A stretch of 64,000 bases of DNA. It comes from Ktedonobacterales bacterium. GTDB taxonomy: Bacteria > Chloroflexota > Ktedonobacteria > Ktedonobacterales > DATBGS01. A program made the translations under genes and the position numbers. The DNA is taken from assembly GCA_036557285.1 (NCBI GenBank), contig DATBHW010000007.1, positions 81,657-145,656 on the forward strand, given 5' to 3'. The first letter of the stretch is position 1. Every line of letters starts with the position of its first letter. Shown here in pieces: positions 25,486-34,985 of the stretch. Below the pieces are notes generated by a model. It did no database searches. It was not told the DNA's origin and saw nothing but the letters and a program-made list of their open reading frames with translations.

Positions 25486-26592
25486 ATGTCCATCCCTGTG
25501 CGTCCTGGTCATCCTTATTGTATGTACGATGAGATTCTGGTACAGCCGGAAGCCGCTGAGCGCCTGCTGGGAGCTGACCACCAGCAGCGCGATGAGCTAG
25601 CAGCAGTACTAGCAGACAAAACGCGCCTCTTCCTCACCGGCTGCGGAACGGCGCTGCATGCCGCGCTGGCAGGAGAACACCTGCTGCGCTGGCTCACCAA
25701 TGGCCGACGCGGTACGCGCGCCTTTCAGGCGTTTGAGCTGGTCGAGTATGGCCCGGCAATGGACAGCAATACCGCCCTGATGGTGCTGAGTCATTCGGGT
25801 ACGGCCACCGCCACGATTCGCGCCCTGGAGAAAGGCAAGCGCGACGGCGCGTTCTGCCTGACCGTCACAGCCTATCCAGACAGCCCAGCCGCCGCTGCCG
25901 CCGACGCTATCGTACTGACCGGCTATCCCCAGCAGCAGTCAGCAGTGTATACCGTCAGCTACACCTTGATGGTAGCCTTGCTGGCCGATCTTGCCTGCCG
26001 CATCGCACAGCGCCTGCCGGACAGGCGCGCCGAAGCGGAAGCCGCCGCTGCCGAGATCGAACGGCTGCCCGGCCTCTTGCGCGACGCGCTGGGACTGGAA
26101 GAGCAGATGCGCGCGCTGGCGCAGCGTTATCAGGATCGGCAGCGATTCTTCTTCCTGGGCGGTGGCCCCCATCTGGTCACGGCCCAGGAGGCGGCGCTCA
26201 AAATGATGGAAGCCAACTATACGGCTTCCACCGGTATGCAGATCGAGGAGTTCATTCACGGGCCAATTTCGTCGCTGGACGCGCACGATGTCGCCGTCGT
26301 CATCGCTCCGCCAGGAGCCAGCCACAGCCGCGCGCTGGACATCCTCAAGGCGGCGCGAACGATTGGCGCTGAAACTATCGCCCTGGCCGAGTCCGACGAC
26401 CAGGAGATCAGGGACACCGCAACGCACACGATTCTCCTGCCCCGCTGCGCCGAAGCCCTGGGGATGCTGCCAGCGATTGTACCCTTGCAGCTTTTCACCT
26501 ATCATTTTGCGCTGGCGCGCGGCGTCAATCCCGATCTCATTCACCGCCACGATGAGAGCTACGCAGCGGCGCGGCGCGGCTATATTCGCTAG
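25486..26592 (+). CDS. SIS-domain protein (GlmS isomerase/AgaS-like)
   Basis: A 368-residue protein with two SIS (sugar isomerase) domains and no glutaminase domain. The first contains FLTGCGTALHAALAGEH and VLSHSGTATATIRAL; the second has FFLGGGPHLVTAQEAALKMMEANY, EEFIHGPISSLD and a terminal RHDESYAAARR. This layout matches the isomerase half of glucosamine-6-phosphate synthase and related deaminases or sensors of phosphosugars. ATG 25486 follows GGAG. Its TAG stop overlaps the stop of clpC on the opposite strand within the palindromic GCTAGC. Confidence 0.9.
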   Translation: MSIPVRPGHPYCMYDEILVQPEAAERLLGADHQQRDELAAVLADKTRLFLTGCGTALHAALAGEHLLRWLTNGRRGTRAFQAFELVEYGPAMDSNTALMVLSHSGTATATIRALEKGKRDGAFCLTVTAYPDSPAAAAADAIVLTGYPQQQSAVYTVSYTLMVALLADLACRIAQRLPDRRAEAEAAAAEIERLPGLLRDALGLEEQMRALAQRYQDRQRFFFLGGGPHLVTAQEAALKMMEANYTASTGMQIEEFIHGPISSLDAHDVAVVIAPPGASHSRALDILKAARTIGAETIALAESDDQEIRDTATHTILLPRCAEALGMLPAIVPLQLFTYHFALARGVNPDLIHRHDESYAAARRGYIR

Positions 26593-29063
26593 CCGCCCTC
26601 GCCGCCAACCAGCGCCATCACGTGAAGACGGAGCGCGCCATCGTTGCCGACATCAACCACCACCCGATCACCGGCACGAAACTCGCCTTTGAGCAGCCCT
26701 TCGGCCAGTGGGTCTTGCAGCATGTTTTGCAGCGTCCGGCGCAGCGGGCGAGCGCCAAAGTCGGGATCATAGCCGCACCCGGCGATCAGGTCTCTGGCGG
26801 CATCCGTCAGGTCCAGAGTGATGAACTGCTCCGAAAGGCGCGCCTGTGTCTGGAGCAGCAGAATATCCAGCACCTGGCGCACCTGCGCCCGCGAAAGCGC
26901 GTGGAACATAATAATATCGTCGAGACGGTTCAGGAACTCCGGGCGGAAGAGCCGCTGAATCTCCGGCATGATACGTTCTTTCATGCGCTCATACTCGGCT
27001 TGCTCCGTCCCGGCATCCTGGCGCGCGCGGCTAAACCCCAGATCGCCGCGCTTCATCAGCAGCGCAGCGCCTATATTGGAGGTCAGGACGAGAATCGTAT
27101 TTTTGAAATCTACCACGCGCCCCTTGGCGTCGCTCAGCCGCCCGTCCTCCATAATCTGGAGCAGCAGCTCAAAGACCCTGGGATGGGCCTTCTCGATCTC
27201 ATCGAACAGGATCACGCTGTAAGGCTTGCGCCGCACCGCCTCGGTCAACTGTCCGGCCTGGTCGTAGCCGACGTAGCCTGGGGGCGCTCCCACCAGGCGC
27301 GCCGCGTTGTGTCCCTCCATAAACTCGGACATATCGAGCTTTATCATGGCATCATCGCTGCCAAAGAGCGCCCCGGCCAGCGCGCGGGCCAGTTCGGTTT
27401 TGCCAACGCCAGTCGGGCCAACGAAGACAAAGGAGCCTATCGGACGACGCGGATCGCGCAGTTCCGCCCGCGAGCGCCGCACAGCACGCGACACCGCTGT
27501 GACTGCTTCCTCCTGGCCGACAAGGCGGCAGTGCAGTTCCTCCTCCAGATGCAGCAGCCGCTGCGACTCCTCTTGATTGACCTTGAGCGCGGGAATGCCC
27601 GTCCACATCGAAACTATTTCAGCGATCTCGCGCTCGCCAAGCTTCGGCAAATCTTCATCGCGGGCACGCGACCAGCGGTTCTCAACCTCCACCAATTCCT
27701 GGCGCAACTGGTTTTCGTGGTCGCGCAGCTCAGCCGCGCTGGCAAACTCGCGCTGAGCAATCGCCCGGTCTTTCTCTGCCTCCAGCCGCGCAAGCTGCTC
27801 ACGCTTTTCGCGCGCGCCCAGCGGAGCCACCGAGCGGCTCACCGAGAGCCGCGCGGACGCCTCATCAATCAGATCGATGGCCTTATCGGGCAGGTGGCGG
27901 TCCTGAATATAGCGCATAGAAAGCTGCACAGCGGCGTGCAAGCCCTCATCGGTAATGCGCACGCGATGATAACTCTCATAGCGGGTGCGCAGCCCCTGGA
28001 GAATCTCCAGCGTCTGCTCCGAGGTCGTCTCACGAATCATCACCGGCTGGAAGCGGCGCTCCAGCGCGGGGTCTTTCTCGATGGATTTGCGATAATCATC
28101 CAGGGTGGTTGCGCCAATACACTGAAACTCGCCACGCGCCAGCAGCGGCTTGAAGAGATTGGCCGCGTCCACCGACCCTTCGGCAACGCCTGCGCCGACG
28201 AGCGTATGCAGTTCATCAATGTAGATAATGCAGTTGGCTGCCGTCACAATCTCATTTACCACTTTTTTCAGGCGCTCCTCAAAATCGCCGCGATACTTGG
28301 TGCCAATGGTCAGCAAGCCAACATCCAGAGAGACGACGCGCTTCTCTTTCAAGAGATCGGGTACCTGTCCACTGGCGATGCGCTGGGCCAGACCCTCTGC
28401 AATCGCCGTTTTCCCCACGCCCGCCTCTCCGATCAAGACCGGATTATTCTTGCTGCGTCGCGCCAGAATCTGCATCGTGCGCTCGATCTCGACCTCGCGC
28501 CCGATCACCGGATCAAGCTGCCCGGCCACCGCAGCCGCCGTCAAATCATGGCTGACTTGATTGAGGGTTGGAGTCATATTGTACCTAGCCATGTGTTCCG
28601 CCGCAAAAGCCGTCATCTGTCGCCCCTGGCGGCGAAGTTGCTCTATCTGGGAACGCGCTGAATCAAGCGCGATCCCAAAACTTTCTAAGACTCCCGCGGC
28701 AATCCCTCCGCCTTCGCGCAGCAGACCAAGCAAGAGATGCTCCGCGCCAACCTCCGGCGCGTGACTTTCCTGAGCCTCCTGCTCGGCCAGATCCAACACG
28801 GCCCGCGCTGGCCCGCTCAGCGTTGGCTCGCTCAGCAGCGGGCGCGTGCTGCGGCCAATGACAAACTCAAGCGCCTGTCGCACGCGCGCCGAATTGGTCC
28901 CCAGTTGACTGATGATGTTTTCGATCAATGGGTCATTGATCTCCAGCAATCCCAGTAAGATATGTTCTGTACAAATGGTTTTATGGTTCAGTCGCAAAGC
29001 GTCTTCTCGCGCCTGAGCGAGCGCCTTGCGGGCTTCAGTGGAATAGTGATCAAAGCGGCTCAT
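26589..29063 (-). CDS. clpC: ClpC-type AAA+ unfoldase
   Basis: An 824-residue Hsp100 protein that unfolds substrates for ClpP. Two N-terminal Clp repeats (about 1-145) are followed by NBD1 with Walker A GEAGVGKT at about 212-219. A UVR-like middle segment (EKDRAIAQREFASAAELRDHE) identifies it as ClpC rather than ClpA or ClpB. NBD2 carries GPTGVGKTELA and the Walker B ILFDEIEKAHP. The C-terminal D2-small domain is complete. Length is typical. No clpP or mcsAB/ctsR genes are adjacent. Confidence 0.96.
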   Translation of the reverse strand: MSRFDHYSTEARKALAQAREDALRLNHKTICTEHILLGLLEINDPLIENIISQLGTNSARVRQALEFVIGRSTRPLLSEPTLSGPARAVLDLAEQEAQESHAPEVGAEHLLLGLLREGGGIAAGVLESFGIALDSARSQIEQLRRQGRQMTAFAAEHMARYNMTPTLNQVSHDLTAAAVAGQLDPVIGREVEIERTMQILARRSKNNPVLIGEAGVGKTAIAEGLAQRIASGQVPDLLKEKRVVSLDVGLLTIGTKYRGDFEERLKKVVNEIVTAANCIIYIDELHTLVGAGVAEGSVDAANLFKPLLARGEFQCIGATTLDDYRKSIEKDPALERRFQPVMIRETTSEQTLEILQGLRTRYESYHRVRITDEGLHAAVQLSMRYIQDRHLPDKAIDLIDEASARLSVSRSVAPLGAREKREQLARLEAEKDRAIAQREFASAAELRDHENQLRQELVEVENRWSRARDEDLPKLGEREIAEIVSMWTGIPALKVNQEESQRLLHLEEELHCRLVGQEEAVTAVSRAVRRSRAELRDPRRPIGSFVFVGPTGVGKTELARALAGALFGSDDAMIKLDMSEFMEGHNAARLVGAPPGYVGYDQAGQLTEAVRRKPYSVILFDEIEKAHPRVFELLLQIMEDGRLSDAKGRVVDFKNTILVLTSNIGAALLMKRGDLGFSRARQDAGTEQAEYERMKERIMPEIQRLFRPEFLNRLDDIIMFHALSRAQVRQVLDILLLQTQARLSEQFITLDLTDAARDLIAGCGYDPDFGARPLRRTLQNMLQDPLAEGLLKGEFRAGDRVVVDVGNDGALRLHVMALVGGEGG

Positions 29064-29393
29064 CAGGGAACCAACCCTTTCCTTCCGTCATCAATACACA
29101 AGCACAACCTGAAACAGCAGGAGCAGCTTCCCATCATGATTCAGGGCGCCATCCCAGACCACCCGATGCTCCCGTTCCCTACAAATGTTCAGTGCAAGGA
29201 ATATGCCAGAAACTGAGCGTTTCGGAACAGGAAGCAGGCGGGGAGGGATAAAATCGGAATGGGTGCAGAAATCGCTCGGCTGCGCACGTTCTTACACAAA
29301 GGGCAGCGCAGTTATGGCTGCGCCGCGCCTGGGCGATCTGATTGCTGGTTGGGATAGGTTCTTTACCTTTGGAGAACACCCCTGGAGAGTGCT
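29064..29393. other. Intergenic region between clpC and a divergent membrane-protein gene
   Basis: This 330-bp gap must hold the clpC promoter and probably that of the plus-strand gene at 29394. No CIRCE element or CtsR-type tandem heptamer was seen. No clear -35/-10 pair could be assigned by eye, and I see no gene in it. Confidence 0.5.
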
Positions 29394-30059
29394 ATGAGAA
29401 ACAAAGACCCCTGGAGCGAGCGCCACATTGCGGCAGGCTTGCTCCTCCTCGGCGTTCTGCTCGTCTTGCCCGCTGTGGTCATCAATGCTCCCGGCATGGG
29501 CGTGACCTCGGCCTGGGGGCAAACGCTCCCCTTCCTCTTCGACCCCGTCTGGACGAAGTATTGGAGCGTGGCCTTCGTCGTCGTGACGCTCTACGGGCTG
29601 GTGCTCCTGGAGGGCGTCTTGCGCCGCGCGGGCGACCACCTCTGCGCCACACTGGGCCGGGTGAGCTTCACCCTCGCCACGCTGCTGTGGCTCCTCACCA
29701 TCCTGTTCGACACGAACGGGCTGCCCGGCGGGCGCGACCTGGAGGGGTTCTTTATTCTGCTGGCGTTTCCAGCAGTCATCGCCTATGGCCTGGCGATCCT
29801 GAGAACCAGACTCCTGGCGCGCTGGATTGGTATTGCGGTGGTGCTGTGGGCGGCGCTGACGCTCATCCGGGCGTTCCCCCCACAGAACCAGGGACCGCTC
29901 TTCTATGAGCCTGCCCTGCTCCTGGTGGGAATCGCGCTCCTGGTGTCACGAAGCCCACGAGAGGCGCAACAGGCGGCAGATGATGCGCCTTCTGGTATCC
30001 AGGGAGAAGTCCACCAGCAAGGAAATGATGGCGTGGGGGCGGCTCACCCCAAAAGCTGA
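29394..30059 (+). CDS. Unrecognised polytopic membrane protein
   Basis: A 221-residue protein with about six hydrophobic segments, beginning with HIAAGLLLLGVLLVLPAVV and continuing through YWSVAFVVVTLYGLVLLEGV, SFTLATLLWLLTILF, FFILLAFPAVIAYGLAIL, ARWIGIAVVLWAALTLI and YEPALLLVGIALLV. The C-terminal 35 residues are hydrophilic. I cannot assign it to a family. ATG 29394 has only a weak ribosome site (GGAGAG). A hairpin follows its stop. Confidence 0.7.
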   Translation: MRNKDPWSERHIAAGLLLLGVLLVLPAVVINAPGMGVTSAWGQTLPFLFDPVWTKYWSVAFVVVTLYGLVLLEGVLRRAGDHLCATLGRVSFTLATLLWLLTILFDTNGLPGGRDLEGFFILLAFPAVIAYGLAILRTRLLARWIGIAVVLWAALTLIRAFPPQNQGPLFYEPALLLVGIALLVSRSPREAQQAADDAPSGIQGEVHQQGNDGVGAAHPKS

Positions 30060-30063
30060 GGAA

Positions 30064-30081
30064 GCCTGGCAGGCGCCAGGC
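30064..30081 (+). terminator. Hairpin after the membrane-protein gene
   Basis: GCCTGGC (30064-30070), loop AGGC, GCCAGGC (30075-30081), beginning 5 bp after the stop. No T-tract follows, so it may be an RNA-stabilising hairpin rather than an intrinsic terminator. The rest of the gap to 30310 shows no recognisable gene. Confidence 0.4.
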
Positions 30082-30310
30082 AGGGACATACCTGACCAGG
30101 GCTGATCCAGCAGGATGAGGAGGGCACGTCCTATGCAGTGACGGCCTATACAACCCACCGGGAGCAGGTGGATATGCCGAATCGGCGCGGCGGGCGCTCA
30201 GGCGTGGCCGATAGGCGGCGCGGAGGCTTCTGCGCTGGTGGCTGTGTATGCTGTTCGTCTCTGGCATAGGATGTATCGCTGTTTGCACTAGAGAAAGAGA
30301 CAGACCAACT

Positions 30311-30817
30311 ATGGAGCTGGAAATCACTCTGCGCGTGAACGGGGCCGCCCACCGGCTGATCGTGGATACCCGAACCACCCTGCTGGATGCGCTGCGCGAG
30401 CGGCTGGGACTGACCGGGTCTAAGAAAGGGTGTGATCACGGGCAGTGCGGCGCCTGCACCATCTTGCTCGATGGACGGCGCGTGAATAGCTGCCTGGTCC
30501 TTGCCGTCGCGCACCAGGACGCCGAGATCGTTACCATCGAAGGGCTGGCCGATGGAGAACACCTCCACCCGCTCCAGCAGGCGTTCATTGCACACGATGC
30601 CTTTCAGTGCGGCTACTGCACGCCGGGGCAACTCTGCTCGGCAGTAGGGATGCTGCGCGAGGCCCAGGCGGGTTGGCCCAGCGCGGTGAGCGCCGATCTG
30701 GCGGCTGAGCATGTGACGCTCGACGATGCTGAGATTCGGGAGCGCATGAGCGGCAATCTCTGCCGGTGCGCCGCCTATGCCAACATCGTCCCAGCGATTG
30801 CGGAGGTAGCGCCATGA
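30311..30817 (+). CDS. [2Fe-2S] subunit of a molybdenum hydroxylase (PaoA/CoxS type)
   Basis: A 168-residue iron-sulfur subunit of a xanthine oxidase-family enzyme, carrying electrons from the molybdenum site to FAD. The plant-type cluster ligands lie in [18 protein letters not shown] with the fourth at VNSCLV. The second, C-terminal cluster ligands are [10 protein letters not shown] and GNLCRCAAY. No Tat signal was seen at the chosen ATG 30311, unlike periplasmic PaoA of enterobacteria, so it is probably cytoplasmic. Its TGA overlaps the next start (ATGA). Order and subunits match a small-medium-large operon. Confidence 0.95.
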   Translation: MELEITLRVNGAAHRLIVDTRTTLLDALRERLGLTGSKKGCDHGQCGACTILLDGRRVNSCLVLAVAHQDAEIVTIEGLADGEHLHPLQQAFIAHDAFQCGYCTPGQLCSAVGMLREAQAGWPSAVSADLAAEHVTLDDAEIRERMSGNLCRCAAYANIVPAIAEVAP

Positions 30818-31806
30818 TGCCCTTCACCTACGAACGCGCCAGCGACGCGGCCAGCGCCGTAGCGCGGCTGGCCCAGGCGCCGACGGGGGTCTTCCTGGGC
30901 GGCGGAACGAACCTCATTGACCACATGAAGCTAGGCGTCGCCCAGCCGGACCTGCTGGTTGACATTACCCATCTGCCCTACAACCGTATCGAGCCGCTTC
31001 CCGACGGGGGTGTCAGGATTGGGGCGCTGGTGCGTAACAGCGACCTGGCGGCTGACCACACAATTCGCCAGCACTATCCTGTACTCGCACAGGCATTGCT
31101 TGATGGAGCCTCTGGTCAACTGCGCAACCTGGCAACGATGGGCGGGAACCTGCTCCAGCGCACGCGCTGCGTCTACTTCCAGGATGTCTCCAAGCCCTGC
31201 AACAAGCGCGTACCGGGGAGCGGCTGTCCAGCGCGAGCGGGCTATCACCGCGAGCTGGCTATTCTAGGAGCTTCGGAGGCGTGTATTGCCACGCATCCCT
31301 CGGATATGGCCGTCGCGCTGGCCGCGCTCGACGCCATCGTGCGCGTGCAAGGAGTGAGCGGCGAACGGGCGATCCCGCTCGTGAACTTCTACCGCCTGCC
31401 GGGCGCCGACCCACAGCGCGATACCGTTTTGACGCATGGCGAATTGATTACGGCCATTGATCTCCCGCCGCTGTCGTTCGCGGCGCGCTCGCGCTATCGC
31501 AAGGTCCGTGACCGCGCGTCGTATGCCTTCGCGCTCGTCTCGGTGGCTGCGGCGCTTGATGTCGCTGACGGCACAGTACGCGACGTGCGCCTCGCGCTCG
31601 GTGGCGTAGCGCATATGCCCTGGCGAGCGAAGAAGGCCGAAGCCATGCTGCGCGGCGCACCAGCCAGCGAAGAGACGTTCCAGCGGGCTGCCGAGGCTGA
31701 GTTGGCCGCTGCGCAGCCCTTGCCCGGCAACGCCTTCAAGGCGCCGCTCGCGCGCAATATCCTGGTGCGCATGCTGCTTGACTTAACAGAGGAGAACCGA
31801 TCATGA
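30814..31806 (+). CDS. FAD subunit of the molybdenum hydroxylase, with [4Fe-4S] insertion (PaoB-like)
   Basis: A 330-residue FAD-binding subunit. The FAD-binding motifs are [13 protein letters not shown] and [16 protein letters not shown]. It also has the cysteine insertion CVYF ... [11 protein letters not shown], which in PaoB/YagS-type subunits binds a [4Fe-4S] cluster, and then the conserved [17 protein letters not shown]. This places the enzyme in the PaoABC (YagTSR) aldehyde oxidoreductase group rather than CO dehydrogenase. Start and stop both overlap neighbouring genes by four bases. ATG codons at 30814 and 30817 are equally possible starts. Confidence 0.93.
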   Translation: MMPFTYERASDAASAVARLAQAPTGVFLGGGTNLIDHMKLGVAQPDLLVDITHLPYNRIEPLPDGGVRIGALVRNSDLAADHTIRQHYPVLAQALLDGASGQLRNLATMGGNLLQRTRCVYFQDVSKPCNKRVPGSGCPARAGYHRELAILGASEACIATHPSDMAVALAALDAIVRVQGVSGERAIPLVNFYRLPGADPQRDTVLTHGELITAIDLPPLSFAARSRYRKVRDRASYAFALVSVAAALDVADGTVRDVRLALGGVAHMPWRAKKAEAMLRGAPASEETFQRAAEAELAAAQPLPGNAFKAPLARNILVRMLLDLTEENRS

Positions 31807-33902
31807 CCCTTGGTGTGCAACTCCCACCCCGCGCTATTGGCGCCTCGCTGGACCGCATTGATGGTCCGCTGAAAGTGACCGGCGCGGCCAAATATGCCTA
31901 CGAGTATCCGGTCGAGGGCATTACCTACGTCTTCCCAGTCCAGAGTACCATTGCCAGGGGCCGCGTCGTGTCGTTCGATGCAAGCGCCGCGCGGGCGCTG
32001 ACTGGAGTCGTCACCATCCTATCGCACGAGAACGCCACCCGGCTGGCAGCCCTCGATGACGCCGGACTGGCGGTCTTCCAATCGGATGCCATCGCCTATC
32101 GTGGGCAGTTCGTCGCTGCGGTCGTCGCTGAGACGTTGGAGGTTGCGCGACAGGCTGCGAGCCTCGTCGCTGTCCGCTACGAGGAGCAGCCACATGATGT
32201 GGAACTGCGCGCCGACCGCAGCGATCTGTATAAGCCAGAGAACATCAGCGGTCTCTACGAGACGGATACCACCCAGGGCGCTGTCGAAACGGCGCTGGCC
32301 TCGTCGCCCATCTCGCTTGACCACACCTATACGACACCCGCCGAACACAACAACCCACTCGAACCACACGCGACGCTGGCGGTCTGGAGCGACAACAGCG
32401 TGACCCTCTACGATGCGAACCAGGGGGCAGACGGGATACGCGATGATGTTGCCAGGGCGTTCAGATTGCCTCCTGAGCAGGTGCGCGTGATCGCGCCCTA
32501 TGTCGGCGGGGCGTTCGGTTCCAAGGCGCTCACCCACCCACATGTGATGCTTACCGTGATGGCGGCGCAGAGAGCAGGGCGACCCGTGAAGTTAGCCCTC
32601 ACCCGGCAACAGATGTTCGCCCTGGTCGGCTATCGCACGCCGACGATCCAGCGCGTGCGGCTAGGCGCTGACCGCAACGGCCAGCTTACGGCCATTGCGC
32701 ACGATGTCGTTGAGCAAACCTCAACACTCCATGAGTTTGCCGAGCCAACCGCCGTGGCGACGCGGATGATGTATGCGGCGCCGAATCAGCGGACCACGCA
32801 TCGGGTGGCGCGGCTCGACCTTCCAGCCAATTCGTGGATGCGCGCGCCGGGCGAGTGTCCGGGTATGTTTGCCCTGGAGTCTGCGATGGACGAGTTGGCG
32901 ACGGCCTGCGGCCTCGATCCAATTGACCTGCGTATACTCAACGAACCAATGGCCGATCCTGAGACGGGGCGTCCCTTCAGCAGTCGCGGCCTCGTCGCGT
33001 GCCTGCGCGAAGGAGCGCGGCGCTTCGGCTGGCAGCCGCGCAACCCCCAGCCGCGTCAGCGAAAGGACGGCTCCTGGCTTATCGGGACCGGCGTGGCCGC
33101 CTCGACGTATCCGAACTTCCAGTTTCCAGCGGCTGCGCGAGTGCGCGTTGATCCGACGGGACGGTATCGCGTTGGCATTGCGGCCTCGGACATCGGTACA
33201 GGCGCCTGGACAGCACTGAGCCAGATCGCGGCAGACGCGCTGGAGGCGCCGCTGGATCGTGTGCGCCTGGAGATTGGCGACAGCGCCCTGCCGCCAGCGG
33301 GCGTGGCTGGAGGGTCGTCGGGGACGACATCCTGGGGGTCAGCCATCGTTGATGCCGCCCGGAAGCTCCGCACGCGGCTGCACAACGAGTATGCCGATGT
33401 CGTGCCCGCCGAAGGATTGGAAGCGATTGGCGCATTCGACACGAACCCGGAGGCGCAGCGGTTCTCCATGCACGCCTTTGGCGCGCAGTTCGCCGAGGTC
33501 CACGTCAATGACACTACCGGCGAGGCCCGCGTACCCCGGCTGCTGGGAGTCTTCGCCGTCGGGCGCGTCATCAACCCGAAGACCGCGCGCTCGCAACTCC
33601 TGGGTGGCATGACTATGGGCCTTTCGATGGCGCTGCACGAGCAGAGCGTCCTGGACCCGCGCTTTGGCGATTACGTGAACCATGATTTTGCGGAATACCA
33701 CATCGCCACCAACGCCGACGTGGGTACCATTGACGTGACCTGGATCGACGAGGAGGATCGACATTTCAACCCTATGGGCGCCAAAGGGCTGGGCGAGATC
33801 GGGATCGTGGGAACCGCCGCCGCGATTGCCAATGCCATCTATCATGCTACCGGCATTCGTGTTCGCACCCTGCCGATCACGCTCGACACACTCCTGCGGT
33901 AA
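31803..33902 (+). CDS. Molybdenum-cofactor catalytic subunit (PaoC/CoxL type)
   Basis: A 699-residue catalytic subunit binding molybdopterin cytosine dinucleotide. Domain order follows the family: an N-terminal [17 protein letters not shown], the cofactor contact [19 protein letters not shown], and the C-terminal active-site glutamate in [12 protein letters not shown]. The AYRSFR-type loop containing the selenated or catalytic Cys of CO dehydrogenase is absent, so CO oxidation is unlikely. The substrate is probably an aldehyde or heterocycle. No XdhC/PaoD-like maturation gene is present nearby. Confidence 0.94.
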   Translation: MTLGVQLPPRAIGASLDRIDGPLKVTGAAKYAYEYPVEGITYVFPVQSTIARGRVVSFDASAARALTGVVTILSHENATRLAALDDAGLAVFQSDAIAYRGQFVAAVVAETLEVARQAASLVAVRYEEQPHDVELRADRSDLYKPENISGLYETDTTQGAVETALASSPISLDHTYTTPAEHNNPLEPHATLAVWSDNSVTLYDANQGADGIRDDVARAFRLPPEQVRVIAPYVGGAFGSKALTHPHVMLTVMAAQRAGRPVKLALTRQQMFALVGYRTPTIQRVRLGADRNGQLTAIAHDVVEQTSTLHEFAEPTAVATRMMYAAPNQRTTHRVARLDLPANSWMRAPGECPGMFALESAMDELATACGLDPIDLRILNEPMADPETGRPFSSRGLVACLREGARRFGWQPRNPQPRQRKDGSWLIGTGVAASTYPNFQFPAAARVRVDPTGRYRVGIAASDIGTGAWTALSQIAADALEAPLDRVRLEIGDSALPPAGVAGGSSGTTSWGSAIVDAARKLRTRLHNEYADVVPAEGLEAIGAFDTNPEAQRFSMHAFGAQFAEVHVNDTTGEARVPRLLGVFAVGRVINPKTARSQLLGGMTMGLSMALHEQSVLDPRFGDYVNHDFAEYHIATNADVGTIDVTWIDEEDRHFNPMGAKGLGEIGIVGTAAAIANAIYHATGIRVRTLPITLDTLLR

Positions 33903-33924
33903 GACGGCGAGAGTGTGTCGCCGC

Positions 33925-33950
33925 CAGGAGACTGGCTCATCAGGCTCCTG
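33925..33950. terminator. Hairpin between convergent hydroxylase and dehydrogenase genes
   Basis: CAGGAG (33925-33930) pairs with CTCCTG (33945-33950), and an inner CTG/CAG pair closes the loop. It overlaps the alcohol dehydrogenase stop region and could serve both converging units. No T-run follows on either side. Confidence 0.4.
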
Positions 33951-34974
33951 ATGGCACGAGGATTCCGCGCCCACGGAGGTTTCCAGTATCGAGGGCGTGA
34001 ATCGCATCGAGCGCGGCATCGAGTGGATACACGGCTGTATGCAAAGTAACCTTGCCTTGAGCCGTCAGCGTCATCAACTCATCAAGATCATTATAGGAGC
34101 CAACAAGGTTGCCAATAAAGTTGATCTCGGTGGAGATGATGTCAATGGTGGGAACCCGTAACGTCCCCCCATACCCAATGATGAAATGCGATCCAGCACG
34201 CCGGAGCATTTGGACGGCATCCTGTTCTGCGCCTTGTTCGCCTACGAAGTCGATCACCGCTTCGGCCCCCTGGCCGCCGGTGATCTCTTTGACCTTTGCG
34301 ACGTGGCTGCCATCAGCGAGTACCTGATAATCGGCTCCCCAGCTTTTCGTCAGCGCCAGCGCAGCAGAGGAGCGATCAAGCACAATGATCTCTGCTGGTG
34401 TCAGTGCTTTGAGGCACTGGATACCAATATGGCCCAGGCCACCAGCGCCAATGACGACGACCTTCGTACCAGGATAAAGGAGCGCAGAAGCCTTCTTCAC
34501 CGCGTGATAAGCAGTGAGACCAGCATCAGCCAGGGCGGCAATATCCTTCGGCTGGAGCGTTGGATTCAACTTGACGACGGCCCGTGCATTGGTTTTCAAG
34601 AAATGGGCCATACCACCGTCAACAGAAATGCCTGGAAAACTGGCATTGACGCAGTGCATATCATTGCCCGCGCGACAGGCGCGGCAGAGGCCACAGGACA
34701 CGAGCGGGTGGACGATCACCGTATCACCAACGGCCACATTGCTCACGGCTGAGCCAACTGCATGGACCCAGCCAGCATTTTCATGACCCAGGATATAGGG
34801 TAAAGTCACACCGGATTTTTCAGCCCACTGCCCTTCGATGATATGCAAGTCTGTGCGGCACAAGCCTGCGCCGCCGATGCGCACGATCACATCAAAGGCG
34901 CCTGTTATCTTTGGCTCGGCCACTTCTTCGATGACCGGCATCTGTTCATACTGATGTAAACGAACCGCCTGCAT
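33940..34974 (-). CDS. Zinc-dependent NAD(P) alcohol dehydrogenase (MDR family)
   Basis: A 344-residue medium-chain dehydrogenase oxidising an alcohol to an aldehyde or ketone. Catalytic zinc ligands are Cys39 (GLCRTD) and His64-Glu65 (LGHENAGW). Structural zinc ligands are Cys94, 97, 100 and 108 (CGLCRACRAGNDMHC). The Rossmann motif is VIGAGGLGHIG. ATG 34974 follows AAGGAGGG. It is last in a minus-strand set with the amidohydrolase and the DUF59 protein; in prm/mim propane monooxygenase clusters the equivalent ADH oxidises 2-propanol. That link is inferred from gene order. Confidence 0.94.
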   Translation of the reverse strand: MQAVRLHQYEQMPVIEEVAEPKITGAFDVIVRIGGAGLCRTDLHIIEGQWAEKSGVTLPYILGHENAGWVHAVGSAVSNVAVGDTVIVHPLVSCGLCRACRAGNDMHCVNASFPGISVDGGMAHFLKTNARAVVKLNPTLQPKDIAALADAGLTAYHAVKKASALLYPGTKVVVIGAGGLGHIGIQCLKALTPAEIIVLDRSSAALALTKSWGADYQVLADGSHVAKVKEITGGQGAEAVIDFVGEQGAEQDAVQMLRRAGSHFIIGYGGTLRVPTIDIISTEINFIGNLVGSYNDLDELMTLTAQGKVTLHTAVYPLDAALDAIHALDTGNLRGRGILVPSGA

Positions 34975-34985
34975 ACAAGCCCTCC

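Noticed and set aside
26622-28661. A 679-codon open frame on the plus strand
   Set aside because: Antisense to clpC, whose domains are complete and unambiguous.
29064-29393. CIRCE or CtsR operator upstream of clpC
   Set aside because: No matching inverted repeat or tandem heptamer could be found in the gap.
31803-33902. Aerobic CO dehydrogenase large subunit
   Set aside because: The CO dehydrogenase active-site loop with its catalytic cysteine is not seen, and the FAD subunit has the PaoB-type cluster insertion.
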